Of a stretch of 64,000 nucleotides of DNA, positions 22,698 through 32,550 are shown piece after piece. The position numbers and the translations under genes were made by a program. The notes beneath the pieces were generated by a model that ran no database searches, had not been told where the DNA came from, and was given only the letters and a program-made list of their open reading frames with translations. The stretch comes from Fusibacter bizertensis (lineage in GTDB: Bacteria; Bacillota; Clostridia; Peptostreptococcales; Acidaminobacteraceae): positions 1 through 64,000 of the forward strand of contig NZ_JARYZI010000011.1 of assembly GCF_029914245.1 (NCBI RefSeq). The letters are read 5' to 3'. How positions within the stretch are numbered: the first letter of the stretch is position 1; every line of letters begins with the position of its first letter.

Positions 22698-23736
22698 ATG
22701 CCAATGCCTCCTTTGCCATCGCCTGAGCTCTCTTCTTAAGACTTTCAGGCATCTCAACTTTTGGAGCACGTTCATCTAAAAGCCACGTTGCAGCATAATG
22801 CGTATCTGTAATTTTAAATAACGGTGGCTCTTCCTCAAAATCAATTTTTAGTGCATATTCACTTCTAAGTGCAAAGGCATCGCCTTTTGGCGGATACAGT
22901 AAATTAGGTGGTGCTCCTGGAATTGAATATAGGTCTATATCTTTGTTCGCCATATCAGGTACGGAAGCAAGTAGCCCCCAAGTATATGGCTGAGCTGGCG
23001 ACATAAATATCTCCTCTACAGTACCGTATTCTATGATTTTTCCTGCATACATCACCGCAACCCGATCAGCCATATTAGCTACAACACCTAAATCGTGAGT
23101 GATAAAGATAATCGATAGTCCAATTTGCTTTTGAAGTGACTTAATAAGTTCCAGTATCTGAGATTGAATTGTCACATCAAGCGCTGTAGTCGGTTCATCT
23201 GCTATCAAAATTTTGGGTTCACATGCTAAAGCAATTGCGATTACAACTCTTTGTCTCATTCCACCACTTAATTGATGTGGGTACTGACGATATCGTTCTT
23301 CTGGGTTTGTAATACCCACCAGTTCTATAAGTTCTAGTGTGCGAAGCTTAGCATCATGCCTTTTAAGTTTAGTATGTTCTAGCACCGCTTCTTTGATCTG
23401 TTTACCTATTGTCATCGTTGGGTTAAGTGACGTCATAGGATCTTGGAAAATCATAGCAATCTCTTTCCCTCTAAAGGCAACAAATTGCTTTTTAGTCAGT
23501 TTGCATAGATCTACACCTTTATATAGAGCCTCTCCAGATGCGATTTCTCCATTTTTAGCTAGAATCCCCATTAGAACTTTTGTAGTTACAGACTTACCTG
23601 AACCACTTTCGCCGACGATGGCAAGTGTCTCACCTTTATATAGATCAAAACTTGCACCTCTAATCGCTTGTACATTGCCATTATGCGTTTTAAAATTGAC
23701 ACATAAATCCTTAACATCTAATATTTTTTCCTTCAT
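22684..23736 (-). CDS. oppD: Oligopeptide ABC transporter ATPase OppD
   Basis: The 350-residue ATPase has Walker A GESGSGKSVTTK, signature LSGGMRQRVVIAIA and Walker B ILIADEPTTALDVT. The C-terminal PAQPYTWGLLASVPD and PGAPPNLLYPPKGDAFA form the Opp/Dpp-specific extension; the usual Cys residues for a [4Fe-4S]-like site (CxFxxRC) are absent here (AFALRSEYAL). It is the second ATPase of the importer. It follows oppC by 9 bp. Confidence 0.95.
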   Translation of the reverse strand: MKEKILDVKDLCVNFKTHNGNVQAIRGASFDLYKGETLAIVGESGSGKSVTTKVLMGILAKNGEIASGEALYKGVDLCKLTKKQFVAFRGKEIAMIFQDPMTSLNPTMTIGKQIKEAVLEHTKLKRHDAKLRTLELIELVGITNPEERYRQYPHQLSGGMRQRVVIAIALACEPKILIADEPTTALDVTIQSQILELIKSLQKQIGLSIIFITHDLGVVANMADRVAVMYAGKIIEYGTVEEIFMSPAQPYTWGLLASVPDMANKDIDLYSIPGAPPNLLYPPKGDAFALRSEYALKIDFEEEPPLFKITDTHYAATWLLDERAPKVEMPESLKKRAQAMAKEALAYGSK

Positions 23737-23745
23737 CTGAGCCCC

Positions 23746-24741
23746 CTAGTGCTGTTTCATCTTAGGATCAAAGGAATCTCTCAATCCATCTGCCAATAAA
23801 TTGAACGACAACATCAAAAGCGCAAGTACTATCACTGGCGGTAAAATAATATGTGGATATACCAGTATCGATTTATAGCCATCATTGATTAAAACACCCA
23901 AACTTGCTAGTGGTGGTTGTAAACCCAATCCAATAAAAGCCAAGAATGACTCATAAAATATAGCATTTGGGACAGAAAACATACTCATGATGATGACTTG
24001 TCCAAATATATTTGGCAGTAAATCTTGCATTAAAAGCATTCCTGTAGAAGCGCCCATGGTCTTTGATGCAAGTATAAAGTCCAGTTCTTTTAGTTTTAGC
24101 ACTTGGGACCTAACCACTCGACTCATACCGATCCATCCTGTGATGACCAGCGCTAAAGATATTGATAAGATTCCAGGGTTAAGTACGATTACAAATAGAG
24201 TAACGATTACGAGATTGGGAATTCCACTGAGAATCTCTATAAATCGTTGCATGACGTTATCTACATTTCCCCCTACATATCCTGATATGAGACCATATCC
24301 CATGCCTATAAACATATCGATCACAACTGCAAGCATTGCTATATAGATCGATACTCTTGTACCTACCCAAGTTCTTGTCCATAGGTCTCTTCCTAAGTTA
24401 TCTGTTCCAAACCAATAGTAGACATCATCAAGTCCTTTCTCCACATAGACATTCTTTCCACTTCGTTCACCATCAAATATACCTAGTTTTTCAATCACTG
24501 GAATACGTGGTGGTAAGTTGATATGATTATCTACTTTACTCTTATATGAATGTTCATTCATCATGGGACCAAAAAAAGCCATAAATGTAATGATGGCTAT
24601 AAGTATCATCCCAATCACTGCACCTCTATTTTCGATAAACCTTAGATAGACATCTTTCCAAAAGCTTACCCCTTCATATACGACATCCTTTTGAAAATCT
24701 TCTGTGCTGAGTATACGTTCGAACTTATCAACTTGACTCAT
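23746..24741 (-). CDS. oppC: Oligopeptide ABC transporter permease OppC
   Basis: The 331-residue permease has an N-terminal cytoplasmic tail and a first span near 36-56, then an extended external loop (about 60-125) and five further spans. The EAA-type loop near SRVVRSQVLKLKELDFILAS carries the ATPase contact. It forms the membrane pore with OppB. Its start overlaps the oppB stop by 4 bp. Confidence 0.94.
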   Translation of the reverse strand: MSQVDKFERILSTEDFQKDVVYEGVSFWKDVYLRFIENRGAVIGMILIAIITFMAFFGPMMNEHSYKSKVDNHINLPPRIPVIEKLGIFDGERSGKNVYVEKGLDDVYYWFGTDNLGRDLWTRTWVGTRVSIYIAMLAVVIDMFIGMGYGLISGYVGGNVDNVMQRFIEILSGIPNLVIVTLFVIVLNPGILSISLALVITGWIGMSRVVRSQVLKLKELDFILASKTMGASTGMLLMQDLLPNIFGQVIIMSMFSVPNAIFYESFLAFIGLGLQPPLASLGVLINDGYKSILVYPHIILPPVIVLALLMLSFNLLADGLRDSFDPKMKQH

Positions 24742-25697
24742 GATTGACCTCCTTTACTGACGCGAATTCTAGGATCGATAATGCCATAAAGGATATCAAT
24801 GAAGAGTTGCATAAGAATATAAAATATACTGTAATAGAAAGAAACCGCAATGATGATGTTAAAATCATTTACACTAATGGCTGTAACCAATAAATCACCA
24901 ATCCCTGGTATACCAAAGACGCGTTCAATAACAAGTGAGCCCGTCATCAAACTAACCGTTAACGGTCCAAGAACAGTTACAACTGGGATTAACGCATTTC
25001 TCATTGCATGTCTAAAAATTATCTTTTTTGAATTGAGTCCTTTAGCTTCTGCTAACAAGACATAGTCTGAGCCAAGAACTTCTACAAGTTCTGTTCTCAT
25101 AAACCTTGCTACCGTTGCAATAACGAACATCGAAAGTGCAATTGTAGGTAATATACTTGATTTGAAAGGTTTATAAAGATCAAAAGTCATCGGAAAGTAA
25201 GAGACGCCTGTGGCTTTCGTCAATTTATACCCCAGAAAATAACTGAGTCCAAGAGCAAATACATAAGAAGGGATAGATATGCCTAGCACTGAGAATGCGG
25301 TGGTCATCGTATCCCAGATTGTATTTCTATTGAGTGCAGCAATTGAAGCAAGAATTACACCGACTACTGAACCCAGTATCAATGCTTGAAGTCCAAATCG
25401 AATAGAAAGTGGCAACCTTTTATCGATGATCTTAGAAACTTCTGCATTCTTCTCAATGGCATAAGAAACACCAAAGTCGCCTTTAGTGATCACATTGATC
25501 ATAAAAGTCTTATACCTTACTGGTAACGGTTGATCTAGACCATACTTTTCATATAGAATTTCCTTTTGACTATCCGAGAGTTTTTCGTCGTTAAACGGTG
25601 AACCCGGCATAAACTCTAGGAGTACGAAAAGCAAAGTCAAAATGGTTAATAGTGTAACGATGGCAATTGCCAAACGTCGTCCAATATATTTAATCAT
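24738..25697 (-). CDS. oppB: Oligopeptide ABC transporter permease OppB
   Basis: The 319-residue permease starts MIKYIGRRLAIAIVTLLTIL and has the six-span layout of the family, with RFMRTELVEVLGSDYVLLAE as the conserved cytoplasmic EAA loop. It pairs with OppC. The operon order on the minus strand is oppA, oppB, oppC, oppD, oppF. Confidence 0.95.
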   Translation of the reverse strand: MIKYIGRRLAIAIVTLLTILTLLFVLLEFMPGSPFNDEKLSDSQKEILYEKYGLDQPLPVRYKTFMINVITKGDFGVSYAIEKNAEVSKIIDKRLPLSIRFGLQALILGSVVGVILASIAALNRNTIWDTMTTAFSVLGISIPSYVFALGLSYFLGYKLTKATGVSYFPMTFDLYKPFKSSILPTIALSMFVIATVARFMRTELVEVLGSDYVLLAEAKGLNSKKIIFRHAMRNALIPVVTVLGPLTVSLMTGSLVIERVFGIPGIGDLLVTAISVNDFNIIIAVSFYYSIFYILMQLFIDILYGIIDPRIRVSKGGQS

Positions 25698-25740
25698 GGT
25701 CGGCTCCCATTCTGATTGTCTTTATTAGTTTAAATACAAA

Positions 25741-25772
25741 ATCTGAGGCGACACCTAAAGTGCGCCTCAGAT
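25741..25772 (-). promoter_or_regulatory. Intercistronic hairpin between oppA and oppB
   Basis: ATCTGAGGCG pairs exactly with CGCCTCAGAT around a 12-base loop, followed on the minus strand by TTTTG. It lies between the binding-protein gene and the permease genes. There it may stop part of transcription or protect the oppA mRNA end, giving more OppA than membrane components. Confidence 0.75.
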
Positions 25773-25805
25773 AGGTATAGCTTATTCCTTTACGTTTTAA
25801 ACTTA

Positions 25806-27476
25806 TTAGTCTGCGATTTTTACATTTTTATAGATAAATGGCGTACCAATCGCATGTGGTTCAATTCCTGTAACCTTAGGATTGATCAAGTAAGAGTAAC
25901 CCGCTTGATAAAGTGGTGCGATACCTGCAAACTGATCAAGTAGGATATCCTCAGCTTCTTTCATCGCTTCCCATCTTCCAGCAGCATCAGCTGCTAATGT
26001 TGTCGAACTTGCTTTAACTAACTCGTCATACTTTTCATTAGTAAAATTAGGCGTATTACTTGAACCACCTATTAAGAAAAGTTCGAGGTATGTTAGTGGA
26101 TCTGCATAATCTGGACCCCATCTAGTAAGACCTACTTGGAAGTCGCCTTCACGCATGATTTCTAATCTGTTTTTCTTAGGTTGTGCTTTTAAACTTACTG
26201 TTAAACCTGGCAAATTTGCTTCAAGTTCTGCTTGAATAAACTCAGCCATCTTCTTAACTGTTTCTGAATCATCAAATAAAATCTCGATGTTGGTTTCAGT
26301 GATACCGAGTTCAGTTTTAGCGGTATCCCAATATTTTTGTGCAGCAGCTACATCAAAAAGACCATAATCGTTTTTACTTGTCTCTCTAAAGTCCTTGCCA
26401 TCTGGACCAGTAGCAAGACCGGTTGGTACGATAAAGTTAGCAACACTTGAACCATCGTTTAAAATATTAGCAACGATGTTTTCTTTATTAATTGCATGTT
26501 GAAATGCCTTTCTTGCGTTGAGGTTTGAAAAGATTGGATCATCGTTGTTAAGTGAAGCATACCATACATATGAAGCATCGATTTGTGTGTATGCTGAGTT
26601 GTCTTTATAATTATCCACGAGTTCAGCAGTTAATTTAACAACGTCAAGCTCATTGCTATCAAATTGAAGTGCTGAGGTTTGCGGATCTTTGATTACTCTA
26701 TAATCAATTGCTCCGATTTCAACTGCTGCAGCATCATAGTAAGTTTCGTTCTTTACCAATTTAAAGCCATATCCCTTATTCCATTCAGCCATCTTATAAG
26801 GTCCGTTTGCAATTAAACCTTCTGGTGATTGGGCATAGTCCGTTCCTTTTTCAGTTACAAAGGCTTCGTTTAAAGGAAAGAATGGTGCAAAAGCTGTTAG
26901 TGATAAGAAATATGGTACAGTTCTATCAAGCGTAACTACTAATGTTTTATCATCTTTAGCAACTACGCCTAGATCAGTTAGTGGTTTTTCTCCAGCAGTT
27001 ACTGCTGCGGCATTTACGATGCCTGCTACTTCAGCAATAAAGCTATACTCACTTGCTGTTGTCGGATCAACTAAACGTCTCCAGCTATAAACAAAATCAT
27101 TAGCAGTTACTGGTGTACCGTTAGTCCACTGTGCATCTCTTAAGTTAAAGGTATACGTTAAGCCATCATCGCTTACTGTATAATCTTTTGCAATAGCAGG
27201 AATTAAACTTCCAGCTTCATCCATAGAGTAAAGACCTTCAATCATTGCAGCAATTACTTCAAATGACAAACCATCTGTTGCAATGTTTTGATCCACTGAA
27301 GGTAAATCGACATCTACAGCGATACGAAGTGTTTTATCTGCTGTTGGAGTAGTTGCTTCTGTAGCCCCATTTGCATTTGTTGTCTCCATGGTTGTATCAT
27401 CTTCTTTTTTAGCACAGCCAGAAAACATACCAACCGCTAGAACAAGGATGAGTAATAAAGAAATTAATTTTTTCAT
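25806..27476 (-). CDS. oppA: Oligopeptide-binding lipoprotein OppA
   Basis: ATG 27476 after AGAGGGGGAAAATT gives 556 residues; a longer in-frame version would include the promoter. The signal peptide MKKLISLLLILVLAVGMF ends in the lipobox FSGC. The body is an SBP_bac_5 domain with DGLTYTFNLRDAQWTNGTPV near residue 100 and NARKAFQHAINKE as the conserved helix. It captures peptides outside and delivers them to OppBC. It is the first gene of the operon. Confidence 0.95.
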   Translation of the reverse strand: MKKLISLLLILVLAVGMFSGCAKKEDDTTMETTNANGATEATTPTADKTLRIAVDVDLPSVDQNIATDGLSFEVIAAMIEGLYSMDEAGSLIPAIAKDYTVSDDGLTYTFNLRDAQWTNGTPVTANDFVYSWRRLVDPTTASEYSFIAEVAGIVNAAAVTAGEKPLTDLGVVAKDDKTLVVTLDRTVPYFLSLTAFAPFFPLNEAFVTEKGTDYAQSPEGLIANGPYKMAEWNKGYGFKLVKNETYYDAAAVEIGAIDYRVIKDPQTSALQFDSNELDVVKLTAELVDNYKDNSAYTQIDASYVWYASLNNDDPIFSNLNARKAFQHAINKENIVANILNDGSSVANFIVPTGLATGPDGKDFRETSKNDYGLFDVAAAQKYWDTAKTELGITETNIEILFDDSETVKKMAEFIQAELEANLPGLTVSLKAQPKKNRLEIMREGDFQVGLTRWGPDYADPLTYLELFLIGGSSNTPNFTNEKYDELVKASSTTLAADAAGRWEAMKEAEDILLDQFAGIAPLYQAGYSYLINPKVTGIEPHAIGTPFIYKNVKIAD

Positions 27477-27510
27477 AATTTTCCCCCTCTTTTTTATCTT
27501 TATTTTGTGG

Positions 27511-27539
27511 ATTATACCATCACTGAATATACTCGTCAA
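27511..27539 (-). promoter_or_regulatory. opp operon promoter
   Basis: On the minus strand TTGACG, a 17-base spacer and TATAAT form a near-consensus sigma-A promoter about 35 bp before oppA. Confidence 0.85.
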
Positions 27540-27678
27540 TCAAAATCGTGTCTTTTTTGCAATAAAGTTGTTGCGAAAGCTTCAATTGTCTGGCAATTTT
27601 CGCGCGTTTACACTATTTTTGTACTCTATTATGCAATTTCAAACATAGTTATCTTGCAATTTTACAGTTTGAAATTTA

Positions 27679-27708
27679 TTGACAAATATATAAATATTTT
27701 TTTATATA
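27679..27708 (+). promoter_or_regulatory. Promoter for the 78-residue gene
   Basis: TTGACA is followed after 18 bases by TATATA (or after 22 by TATAAT). The transcript would carry a leader of about 145 bases before ATG 27859. I see no strong riboswitch-like fold in that leader. The rest of the stretch between 27,540 and 27,858 is AT-rich with no other feature. Confidence 0.55.
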
Positions 27709-27858
27709 TAATAGAAATAATTTTTTATAGCAACAATTGTTTTTAACTTTTTTATCATGTTCATAGTTTGTTTACGATTACTTTAACTTCTATCTATTCT
27801 CATATGTTATTTTTTAATAAGCGAAAACTTTAAGCATCTAATTTGGAGGATAAATATT

Positions 27859-28095
27859 ATGTTTTTTGATGAAGTAAATGATGCAAAATATAAAGAAGTC
27901 TTTGAAAGCGTATACGCCCTACTTTCAAGTAGCATTGAAGAAAATCCTGAAAAATCAAAACTAAATCTTGAAAGACAGCTTGAAGATTTATATTTTCAAG
28001 AAGGAAATGATTGGCTTGGTCGTTCAGAACATCAGGCAATCACAATTTCTGCTACCATAGCTGCATGTGAAATTTTGTTACTTGAACTTAAATGA
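27859..28095 (+). CDS. Small acidic protein of 78 residues, unknown
   Basis: ATG 27859 follows TTGGAGGATAAATATT, a strong ribosome binding site. The protein is helical and acidic, starting MFFDEVNDAKYKEVFESVYA, with no membrane segment. The segment FQEGNDWLGRSEHQAITISA then ATIAACEILLLELK looks like a compact helical domain. It is a lone gene with its own promoter and terminator. Function unknown. Confidence 0.75.
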   Translation: MFFDEVNDAKYKEVFESVYALLSSSIEENPEKSKLNLERQLEDLYFQEGNDWLGRSEHQAITISATIAACEILLLELK

Positions 28096-28112
28096 GAATA
28101 TCAAAAAATCAA

Positions 28113-28157
28113 AAAGGTGTTTTGCTCCTCTAAAATTAGATTTGCAACAACACCTTT
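28113..28157. terminator. Bidirectional terminator between convergent genes
   Basis: AAAGGTGTTTTGC pairs with GCAACAACACCTTT, with A and T runs on both sides. It serves the 78-residue gene (+) and the alkD operon (-). Confidence 0.78.
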
Positions 28158-28186
28158 ATATTTTTTATATGTTTTTTTATTTGATT

Positions 28187-28894
28187 TTAGCATCTTACAT
28201 TTTTACGTTTAAATCCTATTCTACCTTTACTTGCAGCTTTCATAATAGCTTCATATGCATTTGAGAGTTGTTCTGAATTTTTCCCTGTACCAACAGTCAC
28301 TTCTCCTATTGCTTTAGCTGTTTCCAAGGCTTCTTTATGAAGCGGTTTATATGAGACTCCTACTGCAGCTAAAAAACGATACATAGCATATTGCGTTCGA
28401 ACTGGACTATCAACAATCTCTTCTTTTAATTTCATCAAGAGTGCATTGATTTTTTCACGGTCAAACGCTTCGTCTTTTCTTGAACCTATGAGCCAATCAT
28501 AAGTACTCCATCCAGCCGACATCTTCAGATCATCTCCGCTTGCTATAAAGTCATCAGCTACTTCTTGAGCAAAATCTGTCTCTGCAAGAGTAACTGCAAC
28601 GATAAAATCAGAAATCATATAAAAATAAGCGCCTTCCATCCATCTATGAAAATCAGCTGGCGTCATCTCTTTCACATTAGCAATCATACCTGCGAGATAC
28701 ATCGCATCATAATTGCAAGTTGCATAAAGCTTTTCAGCTATTTCCTGATCATTTTTAAGTTTTTTTGCAAGCGGTTTCATTGCACCTGTAGCAGCGCCAA
28801 AAAGTGGTTCTCTAGCCCCTTGACTCATATAGTATTTTTTCATTCGATCACTACCTAGTGACTCCAGTGCATACATTATTTCTTTAAATTCCAT
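28187..28894 (-). CDS. DNA alkylation repair protein (AlkD-like)
   Basis: ATG 28894 after GGAGGCACTA gives 235 residues. The protein is all-helical with repeated HEAT-like units, and the opening MEFKEIMYALESLGSDRMKK plus GAREPLFGAATGAMKPLAKK matches DNA alkylation repair proteins of Bacillota. STYDWLIGSRKDE and PVRTQYAMYRFLAAVG carry the conserved Trp/Asp/Arg positions of the concave DNA-binding face. It should excise alkylated bases. It is third in an operon after yaaA, 25 bp downstream. Confidence 0.85.
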   Translation of the reverse strand: MEFKEIMYALESLGSDRMKKYYMSQGAREPLFGAATGAMKPLAKKLKNDQEIAEKLYATCNYDAMYLAGMIANVKEMTPADFHRWMEGAYFYMISDFIVAVTLAETDFAQEVADDFIASGDDLKMSAGWSTYDWLIGSRKDEAFDREKINALLMKLKEEIVDSPVRTQYAMYRFLAAVGVSYKPLHKEALETAKAIGEVTVGTGKNSEQLSNAYEAIMKAASKGRIGFKRKNVRC

Positions 28895-28919
28895 TAGTGC
28901 CTCCATTTGTAACAATCCA

Positions 28920-29654
28920 TCATCTTATATATACAAAATTTTCATCAGTCGAATGGTGCGATGAAAACATATAATCCATTGCCACGATATTTTTTAAAGC
29001 TTCACGATCAACAGGCTTTACTTTTGCAACTGCTCTCATATACTTTCCTCTCGCCATTTTAGCATAAGTCGCTACTGTTACTAGTTTATCATCTCTTTGC
29101 TCTAAAAACTCAATATTGATAAAACATTTCTTTTTTCTAAGACGACTTATATCTATGAGTTTAGTGTATTCTTCTGATGCTAAATTGATCACACATTTTG
29201 CTTCATTATGAATTAGATAATCTGTAACTCTTTTACGCCATACCTCTGTTAAATTTTCAATCGCTCCTTCAAGTGAATTGTTCAGATCGAGGCGATAAGG
29301 TGTGATCAACTGTGCAGGCGAAACAACACCATACAATGCTGATAATATAAGCAAATGATCATCTATAAATGCTCTTTCCTTATCTAATAATGTTGCATAC
29401 TCAATATTTTTAAACACAAGGCCTTCAAATAATGCCATGCTACTAGCAACACGTTTGTCGCGGTTAAGGCTTTGTGCTAATTCAACAACCTTATCACTTG
29501 TTTTATATAGGTTTTTAAGGGTCTCTTGATCAAGCTTTTGAAGCGCGTTTCTCAGCGATGACACAGTTCTCGCTGAGGTTAGCACCCTGCTAGGTTTTGT
29601 ATGATCAAGTGCTTTTATATTCATCGTTTTACTTGGACTGATTAAAAAAATCAT
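28920..29654 (-). CDS. yaaA: Peroxide stress protein YaaA (UPF0246)
   Basis: The 244-residue protein starts MIFLISPSKTMN, the signature of the YaaA family, and has FINIEFLEQRDDKLVTVATY and ARGKYMRAVAKVK with the conserved C-terminal region. YaaA limits intracellular iron and DNA damage during peroxide stress in E. coli. It follows the GTPase gene by 8 bp, so the operon joins translation quality, oxidative stress and DNA repair. Confidence 0.92.
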   Translation of the reverse strand: MIFLISPSKTMNIKALDHTKPSRVLTSARTVSSLRNALQKLDQETLKNLYKTSDKVVELAQSLNRDKRVASSMALFEGLVFKNIEYATLLDKERAFIDDHLLILSALYGVVSPAQLITPYRLDLNNSLEGAIENLTEVWRKRVTDYLIHNEAKCVINLASEEYTKLIDISRLRKKKCFINIEFLEQRDDKLVTVATYAKMARGKYMRAVAKVKPVDREALKNIVAMDYMFSSHHSTDENFVYIR

Positions 29655-29662
29655 TGGTTCTC

Positions 29663-32317
29663 CTACTTATTTATCAATTTGTTCAAATTGTTTTTTTCTT
29701 CTGTAGTTAAGACATCTTCTAAAGAATTTGGCTTTTTAGCGCTAAGTTCTTTTGTCGTTTCTCTTAGTTTTTCTTCTGCTACCTCAACTGCTTCTTTCAA
29801 TTCCCTTGCAGATAGAAGCCCCGCACCTGCACCTCTGATAATCATCTGTTGAAGACCATCAGAGGTTGCAACAATCACGCGATATTTCGACTGATTTTGA
29901 TGTGCAAATTTTTCGATATATAAATCTGCAGTTTGAGATTCACTTGTAAAAACCACACTTATATTTTGATATTTAATCACTTCTTCACGTCTACCTTCTA
30001 CGCGATATGCATCGAAAACAACGATGATTTCACATCTTCTAATGCTTTGATAATTACTGAGTATATCTAACAGTTTCGCTCTAGCGCTGTCTAAGCCTAC
30101 ATCTGAAAGTGCTTTTAACTCTGGCCATGCGAAGATGATATTATAACCATCCACTAAAAGATATTCTTCTTTAGTTTCCATCTGTTTTCCAACAAATCTC
30201 GTAGGCTCACTATAACTTTCTCTACTTGTTTTATTTCTCTTCCACATGGACTTTCTGCCTTGATTTGCAAAAGCCGTGTTGTTAATGATGGCATCTATTT
30301 CTTCAAGACTCATCCACTGCTTTTGATCATCTGTTAACTGATGATCGTCTGAAAAATCAGTATGCTCTTCTTTCATATTTTCATGAGTATCTTTAAGAAA
30401 ATTTTCTACATGCATATAGTTTGAAACTTCATCCCAAGGTACAATAAATCCAGTACCATGAGCACAAAATACCGAGCTGGTTGGATTATCAAAATCACGC
30501 TCAAGGTCATAAGCAATCTGTGCTATAACTTCCTCACTATTATGACACGATCCATAGCCATCAAGCGTTGCAAATAATCGTCCTTCGCCTTTGGTATATG
30601 CAATAACTTCCTTTTGATAGTTCTTCATGGTTGCCACAGGTGCACGTCCCTTTACTAAAGACATCTCGCCATCGGTATGCACAATTTCACAAGTCCCCAT
30701 CATTTTTTCCACATCAGTCATAACTCTTCCAACCATTTTTTCAGGAAGTTCAATATGAAAACTATAATAGGGCTCTAGTAATACGGATTCTGCCTGCATA
30801 AGTCCTTGTCTTACAGCTCGATAAGTTGCTTCTCTAAAGTCTCCGCCTTCAGTATGTTTGTTATGTGCCCGTCCATTTACAAGTGTCACTTTGATATCTG
30901 TAATATTCGATCCAGCAAGCACACCTCTATGAGGTTTTTCATGTAAATGAGTCAGCACGAGTCTTTGCCAATTACGGCTTAGCTCATCTTCACTACAATT
31001 GAGTTCAAATGTAAGGCCACTTCCACGTTCACCGGGTTCAAGTAGCAGATGGACTTCAGCATAATGTCTTAAAGGTTCAAAATGTCCTACACCTTCAACA
31101 CTGTTTACAATGGTTTCTTTATATACAATATGTCCTGCATCAAAGTTTATATCTACACCGAATCTTGACTTAACTAAACTTTGTAAAATTTCCAGCTGAA
31201 CCTCACCCATGATTTGTGTTTGAATCTCTTTGAGCTCTTCATGCCAATTAAACTTGAACTCTGGTGATTCCTCCTCAAGTTGACGTAGCTTTGGCAGAAG
31301 TAACCTTGGATCGTATCCCTCAGGTAATACGATCCGATATGATAAAACAGGTTCAAGTATCGGTGTTATCTGATCGTGATTTTCTCCTATCACTTCACCG
31401 GCAATTGTTTGAGTAGGTCCAACTACAGCACATACGGTTCCAGCTTCCACCTCATTTATAGCTTCATACTTCTCGCCTGAATAAATCCGTATCTGATTGA
31501 TTTTTTCATCCCCTGCTTTCGAAGTTATGCTATCCTTAACTTTTAGATATCCCCCTGTAATTTTCATATGCGTCAAGCGATTGCCTTGATCATCACGTGA
31601 AATTTTATAGACCTTTGCACTAAAGTCTTCTGGATATGGTTCTCTAACAGTATGTTTAGATAAGGCTTTCATAAATGCTTCAATGCCTTGAAGCTTCAAA
31701 GCAGATCCAAAAAAGCACGGGAATACTTTACGTTTATTTATCGCAATTTTAAGCTCTAGATCATCAATCTTGCCATACTCTAAATATTGCTCCATTAAGC
31801 CCTCATCACAAAGTGCAATTTGCTCTTGGAATTCTATATGATCATCATCTGCAAAACTAACACAACTTTCACCTAACTGTTTCTTTAGTGCTCTCATTAA
31901 CCCTTTTTGATCTGTTCCATTTTGATCCATCTTATTGATAAATATAAAAACTGGAATTTTATAACTTTCAAGTAGTCGCCATAGCGTTTTCGTATGTCCT
32001 TGCACGCCATCTGCCCCACTGATCACTAAAATTGCATAATCAAGAACCTGTAATGTTCGCTCCATCTCCGCAGAAAAATCCACATGACCTGGTGTATCTA
32101 AGATTGTGACTTCAGTATCGTCTATTTCAAGTAGGGCTTGTTTTGAAAATATAGTGATCCCTCTCGCTTTTTCTAGTTCATAGGTATCTAGATAGGCATC
32201 CTTGTTGTCGACGCGTCCTAGCTTTCTAATCTTACCACTAAGAAAAAGCATACTTTCTGATAATGTTGTCTTTCCAGCATCTACATGTGCCAGTATACCA
32301 ATTACTAGTTTCTTCAT
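29663..32317 (-). CDS. TetM-like translation GTPase fused to a NYN (YacP/Rae1-like) nuclease domain
   Basis: This 884-residue fusion has an N-terminal GTPase of the ribosomal protection type: G1 AHVDAGKTT at 10-18, the RGIT switch I motif near 54, G3 DTPGH near 75 and G4 NKMD near 129, then EF-G-like domains II-V to about residue 690. Residues from about 716 read YLLVDGYNIIFAW, then IIVVFDAYR, QTADLYIEK and VIVATSDGLQQ. These are the acidic-site motifs of YacP/NYN nucleases, related to Rae1, which cuts mRNA in the ribosomal A site. The fusion suggests a factor that enters ribosomes and cleaves RNA or rescues them. Tetracycline resistance is possible but not implied by the fusion. Confidence 0.88.
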   Translation of the reverse strand: MKKLVIGILAHVDAGKTTLSESMLFLSGKIRKLGRVDNKDAYLDTYELEKARGITIFSKQALLEIDDTEVTILDTPGHVDFSAEMERTLQVLDYAILVISGADGVQGHTKTLWRLLESYKIPVFIFINKMDQNGTDQKGLMRALKKQLGESCVSFADDDHIEFQEQIALCDEGLMEQYLEYGKIDDLELKIAINKRKVFPCFFGSALKLQGIEAFMKALSKHTVREPYPEDFSAKVYKISRDDQGNRLTHMKITGGYLKVKDSITSKAGDEKINQIRIYSGEKYEAINEVEAGTVCAVVGPTQTIAGEVIGENHDQITPILEPVLSYRIVLPEGYDPRLLLPKLRQLEEESPEFKFNWHEELKEIQTQIMGEVQLEILQSLVKSRFGVDINFDAGHIVYKETIVNSVEGVGHFEPLRHYAEVHLLLEPGERGSGLTFELNCSEDELSRNWQRLVLTHLHEKPHRGVLAGSNITDIKVTLVNGRAHNKHTEGGDFREATYRAVRQGLMQAESVLLEPYYSFHIELPEKMVGRVMTDVEKMMGTCEIVHTDGEMSLVKGRAPVATMKNYQKEVIAYTKGEGRLFATLDGYGSCHNSEEVIAQIAYDLERDFDNPTSSVFCAHGTGFIVPWDEVSNYMHVENFLKDTHENMKEEHTDFSDDHQLTDDQKQWMSLEEIDAIINNTAFANQGRKSMWKRNKTSRESYSEPTRFVGKQMETKEEYLLVDGYNIIFAWPELKALSDVGLDSARAKLLDILSNYQSIRRCEIIVVFDAYRVEGRREEVIKYQNISVVFTSESQTADLYIEKFAHQNQSKYRVIVATSDGLQQMIIRGAGAGLLSARELKEAVEVAEEKLRETTKELSAKKPNSLEDVLTTEEKNNLNKLINK

Positions 32318-32472
32318 AAAATATATAAATCCTCTTCTATTTAAAAGTCTTAGCTCAATTTATTTTACCATTTATTGATCCATACTTATATTATATCGCA
32401 ATATAGAGATTTTACTTAGTTTTTTACGATAAAATACGTATAACGACTGCATAAGTTTAAAGCAGTAGTCAA

Positions 32473-32509
32473 AAAACGCCAAATAGAAATAAGTTCTAAG
32501 TGACGTTTT
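32473..32509 (-). terminator. Terminator after the DUF2812 gene
   Basis: On the minus strand AAAACGTCACTTAGAA pairs with TTCTATTTGGCGTTTT, with mismatches near the middle, followed by a T run. Confidence 0.65.
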
Positions 32510-32550
32510 CTTTAACAAATCATTTGAAGTTATACCCAACATTTATAGCG

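Noticed and set aside
29663-32317. Simple tetracycline resistance gene
   Set aside because: The GTPase is TetM-like, but the NYN fusion and stress-operon context make a native ribosome factor at least as likely; resistance cannot be read from sequence.
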